A DNA stretch of 64,000 nucleotides from Sphingomonas_R arantia (GTDB lineage: Bacteria > Pseudomonadota > Alphaproteobacteria > Sphingomonadales > Sphingomonadaceae): the NCBI RefSeq assembly GCF_042682045.1, contig NZ_JBHUGS010000003.1:186001-250000 (forward strand), written 5' to 3'. Below the pieces are notes generated by a model. That model was not told where the DNA came from and made no database searches. It was given only the letters and a program-made list of their open reading frames with translations. The translations under genes were made by a program, and so were the position numbers. This document shows, one piece after another, positions 1-8,903 of this stretch (positions are counted from its first letter, which is position 1; every line of letters begins with the position of its first letter).

Positions 1-185
1 CGGACGAGTCCGCTTTCACGGGTGCGATTAGCGCACATTTCGACATCGTCATCGCCGCCGTCGCTGCCGGGCGCGCCGAACTGGTCAGGTTGCACCGCGC
101 CGATGACATAGGTGACGAGACCCTTCATGACCTTGAACACGACCTCGACCTTGAGGAACTCGCAGCCATCTCAGCGAAGGCCTAG
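1..185 (+). CDS. C-terminal end of a Na+/H+ antiporter (NhaP/CPA1-like), partial
   Basis: Only the last 61 codons are inside the window, read in frame 3 and ending at TAG 183-185. The stretch is acidic and helical, with the pattern RAELVRLHRADDIGDETLHD and a run of LEHDLDLEEL. That tail is typical of the cytosolic C-terminus of sphingomonad CPA1-type Na+/H+ antiporters, which exchange external protons for sodium across the inner membrane. No transmembrane part is visible here, so the call rests on the tail alone. Too short to appear as an independent reading frame with a start codon. Confidence 0.6.
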   Translation, partial: DESAFTGAISAHFDIVIAAVAAGRAELVRLHRADDIGDETLHDLEHDLDLEELAAISAKA

Positions 186-247
186 GCTCCGCAGCGAGCA
201 GTCAATAACCGCGGTCCAGCCCAAACCCGACGGGGGCGCACGCTCCG

Positions 248-520
248 TTAGCCCGGAGGAACTCTGAAAACACAGTCATCACATTGGAGCGCCGCGTTAC
301 AGTAGCAAACCTTCGTGATACCATCGGCGTACTTCGTAGTATTGCACGATCCGGTTTGCCCGGAACTACACTGCGCGTGCTTCAGGTTAAATTCGTGCGA
401 TCTCGCCTCATCCTGCCGCTGAATTTTTTCACGGATAGGTTCGGGTAAATCCTCGAAGCGTCTGAAACCGGATTTCACGGCGTCGACGAAACTTTGGGGA
501 AGCGACTCTTTGCCGGTCAT
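248..520 (-). CDS. Small cysteine-rich hypothetical protein
   Basis: A 90-residue protein that I do not recognise. The first half is charged and helical; the second half has six cysteines, including a closely spaced C-Y-C and C-D-D-C, which suggests metal binding or disulfides. There is no signal peptide or membrane segment. It starts 9 bp after the lipoprotein gene at 530-1408 on the same strand, with a GGAG-like sequence just upstream, so the two are probably co-transcribed. It could be a cytosolic partner or an unrelated passenger. Confidence 0.55.
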   Translation of the reverse strand: MTGKESLPQSFVDAVKSGFRRFEDLPEPIREKIQRQDEARSHEFNLKHAQCSSGQTGSCNTTKYADGITKVCYCNAALQCDDCVFRVPPG

Positions 521-529
521 GCAAGTCTC

Positions 530-1408
530 CTATTGGGAGGGTCGGCCTTGAAGCGAATTGGCGACGGCTTGTCCGATCAGGTTGGCGAGATGCTGATCGT
601 CCAAGGATTTTAACGGCGTAGCCTTCCCGGCCACGTCCTCCTTAACTTTGCCCATCGTGATGGTAAGATCATCGGTATGGATACGTGAAGCGGCGAATAG
701 GTTACCACTTTGATTTGCGGTTAGCTCGACCAGCTTCCATGCTGGCGTGATATTACCACCGGTCGTAACAATGAACTTCACCTGATACGTGAAAGTCTCG
801 TACGGCGATTCTCCCGCTTTGCGCGTTACCGCGCCGTTCTGCATCGAGATATCCACCCCTTTCAATAGAAATTCGGCGATCTTGAGATCACTCGACAAGT
901 ACGGGCCGATGGACGGTTCGCATAGTTCGGGCTTGATTGGCGATTCAAGCAGTTCCTTGAACGAGTAGAAGAAGCCTATTGTCTCGGTACGTGTCGCGTC
1001 GGCGGACCACGTGAAGCCAAGACCGACGCTTCGATTCTGCGCTGTGGTTACGTCGCCGCTCCCAAAAACCGTCACTGCGTTCGCTAAGGGATGGTTGAGT
1101 GTAAGCCCGGGCGCAAAGGCGTTTTTGTTGTTCACAGACAGCACGAGACTGATCTTGGCACCCCATTCCGAAAGCCACTTGGCCCGCAATTCCGGAGGCT
1201 TATGTGCGTTCAGCTTATCGAACGCGACCGCCTGGTGTACGGCTGACGCAAGCTGGCATTGGATGTGATAGATAAGATGCTGTTCAGACAGCGTTTCATC
1301 TCTTAGGGTTTGCGAGCCGTTCCTAAGATTGGGGGTGGTTGTGGCACAGCCACCAAGCACCAGGATCAAGGTTAGGAGAGCGCACTGCGTAGATTTGTTT
1401 TGTCGCAA
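530..1408 (-). CDS. Putative lipoprotein of unknown function
   Basis: A 292-residue protein with a lipoprotein signal: short basic start (MRQNK), a hydrophobic stretch and the lipobox LGGC around residues 18-21, followed by a threonine-rich linker. It is therefore expected to be lipid-anchored, probably in the outer membrane facing the periplasm. The body contains beta-rich segments (for example a GSGDVTTAQNRSVGLGFTWS-like stretch) and a conserved-looking YETFTYQVKF segment. I recognise no family. First gene of a two-gene minus-strand unit with the 90-residue Cys-rich protein. Confidence 0.65.
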   Translation of the reverse strand: MRQNKSTQCALLTLILVLGGCATTTPNLRNGSQTLRDETLSEQHLIYHIQCQLASAVHQAVAFDKLNAHKPPELRAKWLSEWGAKISLVLSVNNKNAFAPGLTLNHPLANAVTVFGSGDVTTAQNRSVGLGFTWSADATRTETIGFFYSFKELLESPIKPELCEPSIGPYLSSDLKIAEFLLKGVDISMQNGAVTRKAGESPYETFTYQVKFIVTTGGNITPAWKLVELTANQSGNLFAASRIHTDDLTITMGKVKEDVAGKATPLKSLDDQHLANLIGQAVANSLQGRPSQ

Positions 1409-1591
1409 AAGTAACGCCCCCCCAGGCCGATCAGGAAGACGAATCGAAGTCTTCCAGCTTTCGGCCAGAGTGTTGCGCGAACTTTAAGCTCAGGCAAGTG
1501 ACGATCATCGAGTACGTCGAGCCATAAGCGGGATGGCGGTCATTCAGGGGCGACCTATTCCAGTACGCTGGACTCGGATAAGTCGACAGAA

Positions 1592-2008
1592 CTAGCGGGG
1601 GCGCTGATGCATGAAAGTGCCTGAGGCGATCGCGATCAGGGTTCCCGAAGCATCGATCAATTCGCCGCTTGCGAAGTAAAGTTTCCGCCCCGCCTTGGTC
1701 ACGCGGCCGGTGGCTGTCAAAATGCCCACGTTGGCTTTGGCAAGATAGCTGACCGTCAGCATCGTGGTGACGGCATTGCCCGGTGCCGACTCCGCATCGC
1801 TCCAGAGGCCCGCATAGCCACAAGCTGCATCGAGGATCGTCGCGATCACGCCGCCCTGCAGGTTGCCGGCCCGGTTGAGGTGGCGCGCTTCAACGGCGAT
1901 GCGGAACTCCGACTTCCCCGGCCCCCAGCGGACGAGCCCGATACCAAGATAATCCAGCAGCGGGTTCTCGTCATGAACCGGCCGCGCGCCGCGCTCGTTG
2001 CTTGTCAT
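1592..2008 (-). CDS. PaaI-type hotdog acyl-CoA thioesterase
   Basis: Hydrolyses acyl-CoA thioesters, probably releasing CoA from a dead-end or final intermediate of the adjacent acyl-CoA pathway. The fold signature is clear: NRAGNLQGGVIATILDAACG (HGG-type segment with Asp/Ala region), then TTMLTVSYLAKA and a C-terminal beta-strand ending in a MHQRPR tail. Length is about 138 residues, normal for PaaI-like enzymes. The frame is open further upstream; I place the start at the ATG at 2008, 4 bp after the CoA-transferase stop. An ATG at 2041, overlapping that gene, is a real alternative. Last gene of the operon. Confidence 0.8.
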   Translation of the reverse strand: MTSNERGARPVHDENPLLDYLGIGLVRWGPGKSEFRIAVEARHLNRAGNLQGGVIATILDAACGYAGLWSDAESAPGNAVTTMLTVSYLAKANVGILTATGRVTKAGRKLYFASGELIDASGTLIAIASGTFMHQRPR

Positions 2009-2012
2009 CTGA

Positions 2013-3191
2013 TCAACATCCGTTGCCGAGCACGTCGTCATGTTCACCAAGCGTTGGCGATGAATAACGAGGCGGAATGGCTGTGCCGCCGATCGCGAAG
2101 CCCGGCATGACGACATCGCCGGCGATCGGGTGTATGCAAGTCACCAGTGTCCTAACAGCGTCGATCTGTGGAGAGTCACGCACGCCGGCATAGTCCGAAA
2201 CCGGCGCGCAGATGACGTCATTCGCCTCGAGCACGCTCAACCATTCCGCGGTCGGTCGGCGCGAGAGGATCCCGTCGAGCAGGACCGTTAGCCTCTGACG
2301 GTTCGCCATACGGGCTGGTAGCTCAGCGTAGAGAGGGTCGGTGGCAAGATCCGGGACCCCGACGGATGCACAGAACCGGTGCCAGCGTTCGGGTTGGTAG
2401 GCCGCGATCAAGATATGTCCATCCGCGGTTTTGTACGCCTCATTCGGCGTAGCATAGGGAGCGCCGCTGCCGCACCGTTTCGGCGGCTCACCGGTTGTGA
2501 GGTAGCCCGCGAGCGGTATCTGCTGCAGCATCAGAGAACTGGCGAACAAACTGACGTCAAGATGACCGAGCGCCGCCCCGTGATCGCGCTGACGCAAGGC
2601 GGCCAGCACCGCGATCGTTGCCTGGAAACCAGTCACCATGTCGATCACCGGCGCCTGCACCTTGGAAGGCGGATCATTCTCTCCACCGGTTATGCTCATG
2701 AGACCGGTCACGGCCTGCAGCACGCCGTCGACACCCGGTCTGTCAGACCAGGGACCCGTCTGGCCATAGGCGGAGATCGAACAGTAGACGATATTCGGGA
2801 AAAGGGCGCAGATCACGTCATGACCGATGCCAAGCCGGTCGGCTACCCCCGGGCGGAAGCTCTCGACCAGAACATCCGCCGTCTCGATCAGACGGATGGC
2901 TTCAGCCCGCCCATCTTCGGACTTCAGGTTGATGACGACGCTGCGCTTGTTCCGGTTGAGCGACATAAAAAGAGTGCTTTCACCGTTCGCGAATGGCGGT
3001 CCCAGCGACCGGCCGACGTCTCCCGACGGAGGCTCGACCTTGATGACGTCGGCTCCCATGTCGGCAAGCAACATCGTGCATAGGGGGCCCGCCGCGATCT
3101 GACTGAAATCAACGACCCGAATGCCGTCCAGAGTGCCAGTGAGAGGGTTCGGCGGCGCGGTTGTCGAAACCGAGGGAAATGCGCCGCTCAT
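2013..3191 (-). CDS. CaiB/BaiF family (class III) CoA-transferase
   Basis: Class III CoA-transferase of 392 residues that moves CoA between carboxylic acids, here probably activating the substrate of the beta-oxidation-like cluster. The N-terminus has the family opening GIRVVDFSQIAAGPLCTMLLA with DMGADVIKVEPPSGD, and the catalytic aspartate lies in RPGVDGVLQA (about residue 160). The frame is open upstream to 3647, but that extension is antisense-like, arginine/glycine-rich translation. The ATG at 3191 overlaps the upstream hydratase stop (ATGA), the usual coupled arrangement, so I use it. Confidence 0.87.
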   Translation of the reverse strand: MSGAFPSVSTTAPPNPLTGTLDGIRVVDFSQIAAGPLCTMLLADMGADVIKVEPPSGDVGRSLGPPFANGESTLFMSLNRNKRSVVINLKSEDGRAEAIRLIETADVLVESFRPGVADRLGIGHDVICALFPNIVYCSISAYGQTGPWSDRPGVDGVLQAVTGLMSITGGENDPPSKVQAPVIDMVTGFQATIAVLAALRQRDHGAALGHLDVSLFASSLMLQQIPLAGYLTTGEPPKRCGSGAPYATPNEAYKTADGHILIAAYQPERWHRFCASVGVPDLATDPLYAELPARMANRQRLTVLLDGILSRRPTAEWLSVLEANDVICAPVSDYAGVRDSPQIDAVRTLVTCIHPIAGDVVMPGFAIGGTAIPPRYSSPTLGEHDDVLGNGC

Positions 3192-3988
3192 CGACCCTTG
3201 AACTCCGGCGGACGTTTCTCGGTGAAGGCGCGTCGCCCTTCGGCCCGATCCTCCGTGTCCTTCAACATGCCGAACACCATCTCCGCCATGTCGAAGAGGG
3301 CCGAGCGCGGCAGCACCTCGGTCTCGCGCGTCACCCGTTTGGTAGCCGCGACCGACAGGGGGGCGTTGGCGGCGATTGTCGCTGCCAAGTCCGCGACCCG
3401 CTGACTGAACTCCGCCGCCGGCCATACGTCGCTTACCAGTCCGATCCGCAACGCCTCCGCTGCGTCGACCCTGGCACCGGTGAGCAGCATCTTCATGGCC
3501 GCCGCGGCAGGGATTGCGCGTGCCAGCAACGGACCGCAGACGCCAGCGACGCTGCCGACCTTGACCTCTGGAAGCGCGAAGCTTGCACTGTCCGCTGCAA
3601 CCCTGAGATCGCATTGCAGCGCGATCTCGAGGCCGCCGCCCAAACAATACCCCTCGACGGCCGCGATCATGGGTTTCCAGATCCGTAACGGTTCGAAGTT
3701 CAGGAACCGGACATACGCACCACGAGCGACGGCCCGCTCGTCTGCTGCAACCCAGGCGCGGGCGTACGCGTCACGCGAGGGCGGTGTGCGCTTGAGATCC
3801 GCGCCGGTCGAAAATGCACGGTCTCCCGCACCCGCGATGACGATCACCCGGACAGTCTCATCGTCGCGTGCGGCAATCAACGCGCCCCGAAGACCGACTT
3901 GGGCCTCGACGTCCAGCGCGTTCAACGCTTCAGGGCGATCGATCGTGATGGTAGCGACGCTACCGTCGATGGCATAGCGGACGGGCAT
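3188..3988 (-). CDS. Enoyl-CoA hydratase/isomerase family protein
   Basis: Crotonase-fold enzyme of 266 residues, expected to hydrate a 2-enoyl-CoA or catalyse a related ring reaction. Oxyanion-hole segments are present: AFSTGADLK and AVEGYCLGGGLEIALQCDLR, with the acidic catalytic region SFALPEVKVG. The C-terminus ends in the typical FTEKRPPEFKGR. The start at 3988 gives a TGATG overlap with the upstream SDR stop; the longer frame to 4024 would overlap the SDR gene more deeply and adds residues not expected in the family. Confidence 0.87.
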   Translation of the reverse strand: MPVRYAIDGSVATITIDRPEALNALDVEAQVGLRGALIAARDDETVRVIVIAGAGDRAFSTGADLKRTPPSRDAYARAWVAADERAVARGAYVRFLNFEPLRIWKPMIAAVEGYCLGGGLEIALQCDLRVAADSASFALPEVKVGSVAGVCGPLLARAIPAAAAMKMLLTGARVDAAEALRIGLVSDVWPAAEFSQRVADLAATIAANAPLSVAATKRVTRETEVLPRSALFDMAEMVFGMLKDTEDRAEGRRAFTEKRPPEFKGR

Positions 3989-4740
3989 CACACGCTCGGA
4001 CTCGAAAGACTGCGACCACCGCAAACGTACAGCAATTGACCGGTCATATAGCTCGACGCGCGCGCCGCGAAAAAGAGGACCGCATGCGCGATATCCTCAG
4101 GCGTGCCGATGCGCTGGACGGGAACGCTTTTCTTGAGCCGTTCCTGTACCTCGGGCGCGAAGCTCTGGAATAGGGGTGTGTCGACGATGCCGGGGGCGAC
4201 AGCATTGACTGTGATGCCCTCCTTCGCGAGTTCGATCGCTAGGCTCCGCGTCAGGCTAACGACCCCGCCCTTCGCCGCCGAATAGTTGGATTGGCCAAAG
4301 CCGCCCAACCAGGCACGCGACGAGATATTTATGATCCTGCCATGCTGCCGTTCGATCATCCCTGGCACGACTGACTTGCAGGTCAGAAACTGAGACTTCA
4401 GGTTGGTCGCGATCACCGCGTCCCAATCGTCCTCGTCCATCTTCACAAGACGCTTGTCGCGAACAATCCCGGCATTGTTCACAAGAACATCAATGCGCCC
4501 AAAAGCGTGGTCGATGGTATCGAAGGCGGCGGCCACCTCATCCTTGCTGGTGACGTCGGCACGGACCGCGATGACGCGACGGCCAGTCCTGGTCGCAAGA
4601 TCGCACGCCGCCTGTTTTGCGGTTGCCTCGTCGAAATCGACGATGGCAATATCGTGACCAGCGTCCGCCAATGCACTGGCGAGTCCGAGGCCGATGCCAC
4701 GCGCTCCACCGGTGACGACGGCGATGTCGTTGTTCACCAT
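3988..4740 (-). CDS. FabG-like short-chain dehydrogenase/reductase
   Basis: Classical SDR of 250 residues, probably the NAD(P)-dependent 3-hydroxyacyl-CoA dehydrogenase step of the cluster. Seen directly: TGGARGIG cofactor loop at the N-terminus, NNAG, catalytic Ser in NISSRAW, and YSAAK. The C-terminal substrate loop ends with YMTGQLLYVCGG. The gene sits between hydratase and thiolase with a 1-bp overlap on one side and a 3-bp gap on the other, which fits hydration, oxidation and thiolysis in sequence. Exact substrate cannot be read from the sequence. Confidence 0.87.
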   Translation of the reverse strand: MVNNDIAVVTGGARGIGLGLASALADAGHDIAIVDFDEATAKQAACDLATRTGRRVIAVRADVTSKDEVAAAFDTIDHAFGRIDVLVNNAGIVRDKRLVKMDEDDWDAVIATNLKSQFLTCKSVVPGMIERQHGRIINISSRAWLGGFGQSNYSAAKGGVVSLTRSLAIELAKEGITVNAVAPGIVDTPLFQSFAPEVQERLKKSVPVQRIGTPEDIAHAVLFFAARASSYMTGQLLYVCGGRSLSSPSV

Positions 4741-4743
4741 CGC

Positions 4744-5895
4744 TCAGACCCCCAGCAGATGGACGGCGGAGGCGGCGTGATCGACGCCTGCGATGCCGCC
4801 ACCGGTGCATTGAGCGAGGCCGACGCGTGCCCCCTCGACCTGACGGCCCACCGCGCGCGCCTGCAACTGCCAGACGAGTTCCACCATCTGCGCGACGCCG
4901 GTAGCGCCAAGCGGGTGTCCCTTCGCCAGCAGGCCGCCCGAGGGGTTCACCGCCACGCGGCCGCCAATCTCCGTCGCCCCGGACAACAGCAGGTCGGCAC
5001 CCTCCCCGCGGTTCGCCAAGCCGAGCGCCTCATAGTAGAGCAGCTCGGCGATCGTGAAGGCATCGTGCAGCTCGACCACGTCCAAGTCCCGTGGTCCAAG
5101 CCCGGCTTGTTCGTAGGCCGCGCGTGCCGTCCGCGCAGTGATCTCAGCATCCAGGATGTCGTCGCAGCCCTCTTCGATATGCCCGGAAAGTACTGCAGAC
5201 CCGAGAATCCGGACCCGCGGGCGACCACTTGCCGGTTTCTTGGCTGTCAGCACCAAGGCTGCGGCGCCATCGACTGCGGACGGACAACATTGCAGCAGGG
5301 TCAGCGGCTCGGCGATCGGCCGCGATGCCATCACTTCTTCCAAAGTGACCGGGGTGCGCTGCTGCGCCAGCGGATTACGCGCGCCGTTGGCGCGGTTCTT
5401 GACGGCGACGTGGGCCAGCACGTCCATACCGAGATTGCGTTCGTATAGGTAGCGCGAGCCGCGCATGGCGTAGACCGTTGGCAGCGTCATGCCCTGCTGC
5501 GCATAGAGCTCAGTCTTGTAGTCGTTACGCTGGAGTGGGATCGTACCGCCACCAAGCTTCGTGAGCTGCTCGACACCGAATACAATCACTGTGTCGTAGA
5601 GGCCAAGCTGCAATGCCTGGCGCGCCAGGTGGACGGCGGTGGCGCCGGAGGCACAGGCATTCTCGACGTTGTAGATCGGCGGCCCTGTAATGCCCAGATC
5701 GCGGAGCAGAACCTGCCCCAGAACCATGCCGCCATAGACGTTCGCGGCATAGAAGGCCTGCGCATCGTCTGGATCGATCCCTGCATCCGAGATTGCGCCC
5801 AGTACGGCGGCCTGGGTCAGGTCCTGCATGGACGAATTGGCGTGGCGTCCGAACGGCGTCATGGCCGCGCCGGCGATGTAGATCTCGCGGTTCAT
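4744..5895 (-). CDS. Thiolase family protein (SCP2/lipid-transfer-type acetyl-CoA acetyltransferase)
   Basis: Thiolase of 383 residues catalysing CoA-dependent C-C cleavage or the reverse. The nucleophilic cysteine is in YNVENACASG (about residue 89) and the second active-site region reads HPLGATG with a C-terminal QCTGGGIAG. This short, non-classical subfamily commonly works with a DUF35 partner, and one is encoded immediately upstream with a 4-bp overlap. Such thiolase/DUF35 pairs are known from steroid side-chain and aromatic-acyl-CoA pathways; which applies here is unknown. Confidence 0.87.
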   Translation of the reverse strand: MNREIYIAGAAMTPFGRHANSSMQDLTQAAVLGAISDAGIDPDDAQAFYAANVYGGMVLGQVLLRDLGITGPPIYNVENACASGATAVHLARQALQLGLYDTVIVFGVEQLTKLGGGTIPLQRNDYKTELYAQQGMTLPTVYAMRGSRYLYERNLGMDVLAHVAVKNRANGARNPLAQQRTPVTLEEVMASRPIAEPLTLLQCCPSAVDGAAALVLTAKKPASGRPRVRILGSAVLSGHIEEGCDDILDAEITARTARAAYEQAGLGPRDLDVVELHDAFTIAELLYYEALGLANRGEGADLLLSGATEIGGRVAVNPSGGLLAKGHPLGATGVAQMVELVWQLQARAVGRQVEGARVGLAQCTGGGIAGVDHAASAVHLLGV

Positions 5896-6299
5896 CCTAC
5901 GGTCTCCTCTGCGGCAACGAAACGATAGGCAGGGTTAACGTCGCCGTCGGTTGCGGCTGCCTCGTCTGTCACGGCCCGAACGGCCATACCGATGCGCGGC
6001 CGATCGTCTCCGGCAAGATCAAGGCGGCCGAACACACGGACGTCTTCAGGGAAATCGGCATAGATCAACGCGAACGGCGCCTGGCCGGTCTTCGGATTGG
6101 GATGGATGACGGTGAAACTGTAAAGTGCGGCAACATCGGAAAGCGTTATCGGCTGAAACCGTGCGGCAGCAGGCGAATGCTCGGGAATCCTCGGGAATAC
6201 GCCGTGCCCGGACGTCCGGTCGCGCGAGGCATGCAACGTCAATGAGGGACGCCGATCGGCGGACTCGTCCGCTGCCCCTACCTTCTCGATCATCGACAC
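5892..6299 (-). CDS. DUF35/OB-fold protein, thiolase partner, zinc ribbon lost
   Basis: A 135-residue protein ending in the acyl-CoA-associated OB-fold: LYSFTVIHPNPKTGQAPFALIYADFPE, then VRVFGRL and GMAVRAV. It is the expected partner of the thiolase whose gene it overlaps by 4 bp. DUF35 proteins usually have a rubredoxin-like zinc ribbon with two Cys pairs before the OB fold. Here the corresponding stretch (about residues 25-45, around RDRTSGHGVFPRI) has no cysteine. First gene of the operon; the regulator gene is divergent with a 146-bp gap. Confidence 0.75.
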   Translation of the reverse strand: MSMIEKVGAADESADRRPSLTLHASRDRTSGHGVFPRIPEHSPAAARFQPITLSDVAALYSFTVIHPNPKTGQAPFALIYADFPEDVRVFGRLDLAGDDRPRIGMAVRAVTDEAAATDGDVNPAYRFVAAEETVG

Positions 6300-6445
6300 C
6301 GCTACCTCCCTATTCCGTTATCCTGAAGGTAGAAGGTCCCTGCCTCAGCGCAGAACGAGAACGCCGCGCGGCATCGTTGAGCGGGAGGCAACGAGCCATG
6401 ATCCGGCGTTGACGCTGTACCCGGTTGGTTCCACACTGACCCCCC

Positions 6446-7354
6446 ATGGATGGACTCCCTCCGCTTTATTCGCTGCGCGCCTTCGAGGCGGCAGGACGCC
6501 TGCAGAGCATCCGCCGTGCCGCCGAGGAACTTTTTGTTACCCCCGGTGCGGTGAGCCGCCAGGTCCAAAGTCTTGAGGCCTATCTTGGGGTGAAGCTCTT
6601 TCGACGGGAGCCGCGTGAGATCGTGCTGACCGCTGATGGAGAGCGTTACCTCGCGTCAATCGGCGAGCACCTCGACGGTATTCGACACGCAACGCAGCTG
6701 ATGACCGGCAAGCGCACGGTCGAGATCGTCCGCGTGCGCGCCTACACCACCTTTGCAATGAAGTGGCTGATCCCCCGACTCAGAACGTTTCACGACGCTG
6801 ATCCAAGCGTTGAGGTAAGACTTGAGACATCCAACGAGAATGTCGATTTCGACCGTGAGACGATCGATTGCGCGATCAGGCTCGGCGACGAACGATGGAG
6901 CGGGGTTGAGCGCGACCGCGTGCTAGACAATGTCCTCGCCCCTTTATGCAGCCCGGCTTTTCTTGAACGCAATCCGATCGACTTGCCAGACGACTTGTCA
7001 GCGGTAAGGCTGCTTCACTCGATTGTCCGGCCCGACGACTGGCGGTACTGGCTTGAGGCGTCCGGCGCGAACGGCGTTGATGCCTACGCCGGCGACAAGT
7101 TTGCGAGCTCGACCCTCGCCTATCAGGCAACTCTAGAGGGGTTTGGGGTGATGATGGCCCAGAAGGACCTGTTCAGCGACGATCTTCGCACCGGCCGACT
7201 GGTCCAGCCGTGTGCATTCGAACTCGATCGCGGCGACTTCACCTACTATCTCATCTACCCCCGCGACCGGTTGCGTAAGCCGGCCTTCCGGAGGTTCAGG
7301 ACGTGGCTGCTCGACGAAATGGCAGGCGGCGGGCGTGGCACGGCCGCCGCCTGA
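6446..7354 (+). CDS. LysR-family transcriptional regulator, GcvA-like
   Basis: A 302-residue LysR regulator. The N-terminal winged helix-turn-helix reads LYSLRAFEAAGRLQSIRRAA with AVSRQVQSLE and KLFRREPRE, the GcvA-type spacing; the remainder is a type 2 periplasmic-binding-like effector domain. It is transcribed away from the acyl-CoA operon starting at 6299, so it most likely controls that operon, with its ligand an acyl-CoA or the parent acid. No clear palindrome was found by eye in the 146-bp gap. Confidence 0.85.
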   Translation: MDGLPPLYSLRAFEAAGRLQSIRRAAEELFVTPGAVSRQVQSLEAYLGVKLFRREPREIVLTADGERYLASIGEHLDGIRHATQLMTGKRTVEIVRVRAYTTFAMKWLIPRLRTFHDADPSVEVRLETSNENVDFDRETIDCAIRLGDERWSGVERDRVLDNVLAPLCSPAFLERNPIDLPDDLSAVRLLHSIVRPDDWRYWLEASGANGVDAYAGDKFASSTLAYQATLEGFGVMMAQKDLFSDDLRTGRLVQPCAFELDRGDFTYYLIYPRDRLRKPAFRRFRTWLLDEMAGGGRGTAAA

Positions 7355-7361
7355 TTTGGCG

Positions 7362-7649
7362 CTACAGGCCGTCGATGATAAGGCCGCGATACTCACCGCC
7401 CGCCAGCCGATGCCTGATAACCGCCTGATACTCCGGACTGTGATACCAATCCTGCGCTTCTCGCATCGTCGGAAACTCGACCAGCACGACGCCGACCGGC
7501 TCGGACCCTTCGACAACCTCCATCGCGCCGTAATCCGACAAGAACTTCACCGGCCATTTCTCTAGTACCGCCTTGACCAATTGCCGATACGTGTTGAGCT
7601 CCGCCTGATCGACGGTCTTCTCACGAATAAATATGACATATGCGGGCAT
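7362..7649 (-). CDS. DUF1330 family protein
   Basis: A 95-residue ferredoxin-like (dabb-fold) protein with the DUF1330 pattern: MPAYVIFIREKTVD at the start, LSDYGAMEVVEGSEPVGVVL in the middle and EFPTMREAQDWYHSPEYQAV near the end. The function of the family is not established. The frame is open to 7850, but the ATG at 7649 has a strong GGAG ribosome site seven bases upstream and matches the family N-terminus. Convergent with the LysR gene, 7 bp away. Confidence 0.85.
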   Translation of the reverse strand: MPAYVIFIREKTVDQAELNTYRQLVKAVLEKWPVKFLSDYGAMEVVEGSEPVGVVLVEFPTMREAQDWYHSPEYQAVIRHRLAGGEYRGLIIDGL

Positions 7650-8404
7650 GGTGATCTCCGTGGTCTGGTCAAAAGCTAAACTGATGCGGATCATGAACGA
7701 ATTGGGGGCCCGTCGATGTCTGCGGCGAGCACTTAAACGGGCAGACACACGAGCGCCATTCGACCACAACCCTCTCAGGTGTACGGGCACAGTGTTCCAG
7801 CCTGCTCCGCTATTAACGCCGCTAGTGTTTGGCGCAGCGTAAATAGCCAATAGATTACCGTGCAGAATGGGCAGGTCCCTAACGAGTGCCGTATCGAATT
7901 ACCGAGATCGCTCGTAATGCCTCAATCATCTCCTAATCACCGAATTCGTAAGATCCGACGTTCTTCTGGCCGTCAAACGGCATATTAACGAGATCGACTA
8001 CAGGCAGGTCGTTGACGTGAGTCCTGCCATCCTCGAGGCGATGCGCGAAACGCCCTCCACACGCCGGATCGTCGACCGACATGCCGCACTGTGCACCAGA
8101 GGCGCAGAGCCGGAACCTGTGGCACCGATGATCACGAACGGCGAGTCAGCTTGCGTGACGATGACAATATCCTTTGGCAATCCCATAGCAGCGAGAGGCC
8201 GCAGGTAGTGCCACAGCAGCCACGACAGCAGGATCGAGCCGCAGATCCCGTATCAAGGCAGGGTTATATCGCTGGCTGTCAATGCGGCACCCACGCGTGG
8301 CGGATGATCGCGAGGCCACCGCACCAGATACCGAAGGCGGAAAGGCCGCAGACGACACCCGAACCGTCTCCCGCGCGTGCTATCCACCAATGACGACACG
8401 GCAC
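7650..8404. other. Gene-poor stretch
   Basis: About 750 bp with only short unconvincing frames. A 63-codon plus-strand frame at 8017-8208 looks somewhat protein-like (ILEAMRETPSTRRIVDRH) but has no recognisable family, no good ribosome site and could be a gene remnant. I see no repeats, tRNA or clear terminator. Confidence 0.4.
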
Positions 8405-8710
8405 TCAAGGCCGTAGCGAGACCATGGTACAGTAGTTCAGCTCCACGCCCTTGCGAAGCAACTCAGGGAACCGGTCCATGAACGCCTTCGTGTAGGGCTG
8501 CTCGAAATGGGCATCGAGATCAGCGCGCGAGCGCCAGTTCTCATAGATGATCCAAACGGTTGGATCGTCATTGTCACGATGAAAATGATAATCGATCGAC
8601 CCCTCCTCGGACCGCGTCTGCACCAACAGCGCAGAAAGGCCTTCGCCGATATCATCCGCCGTCTCAGGTTTGGCAGTCAGCTTTGCGATCAAGGTAAGCT
8701 GTTCGGGCAT
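8405..8710 (-). CDS. Antibiotic biosynthesis monooxygenase (ABM) domain protein
   Basis: About 101 residues with the ABM/quinol-monooxygenase-like fold: LTLIAKLTAKPETADDIGEG, then SEEGSIDYHFHRDNDDPT and FEQPYTKAFMDRFPELL. Such small dimeric proteins oxidise quinols or aromatic intermediates without cofactor, or act only as binding proteins. Two adjacent ATGs (8713 and 8710) follow an AGGAG site; spacing of seven bases favours 8710. Isolated on the minus strand between two gene-poor stretches. Confidence 0.83.
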   Translation of the reverse strand: MPEQLTLIAKLTAKPETADDIGEGLSALLVQTRSEEGSIDYHFHRDNDDPTVWIIYENWRSRADLDAHFEQPYTKAFMDRFPELLRKGVELNYCTMVSLRP

Positions 8711-8903
8711 CATCGTTCTCCTCGAGGCATGACGGTCCACACCGGTCGATCAAAGCTCTAGCGAGCTCCATCAATTGCTATAGGTAATTACTTAGAGCTA
8801 TGTCGTATCAGACATCTCCATCCAATGTAGAATGGCGTTACGCGCTTGTGCGGCTGTCGCCAGTCACCTGTGGTCGAGCCCTAGCTAAGTAAGCCTGCCT
8901 ATT

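Noticed and set aside
3192..3647. N-terminal extension of the CaiB/BaiF gene to 3647
   Set aside because: The extra residues are antisense-like and overlap the hydratase gene. ATG 3191 matches the family start and gives a coupled overlap.
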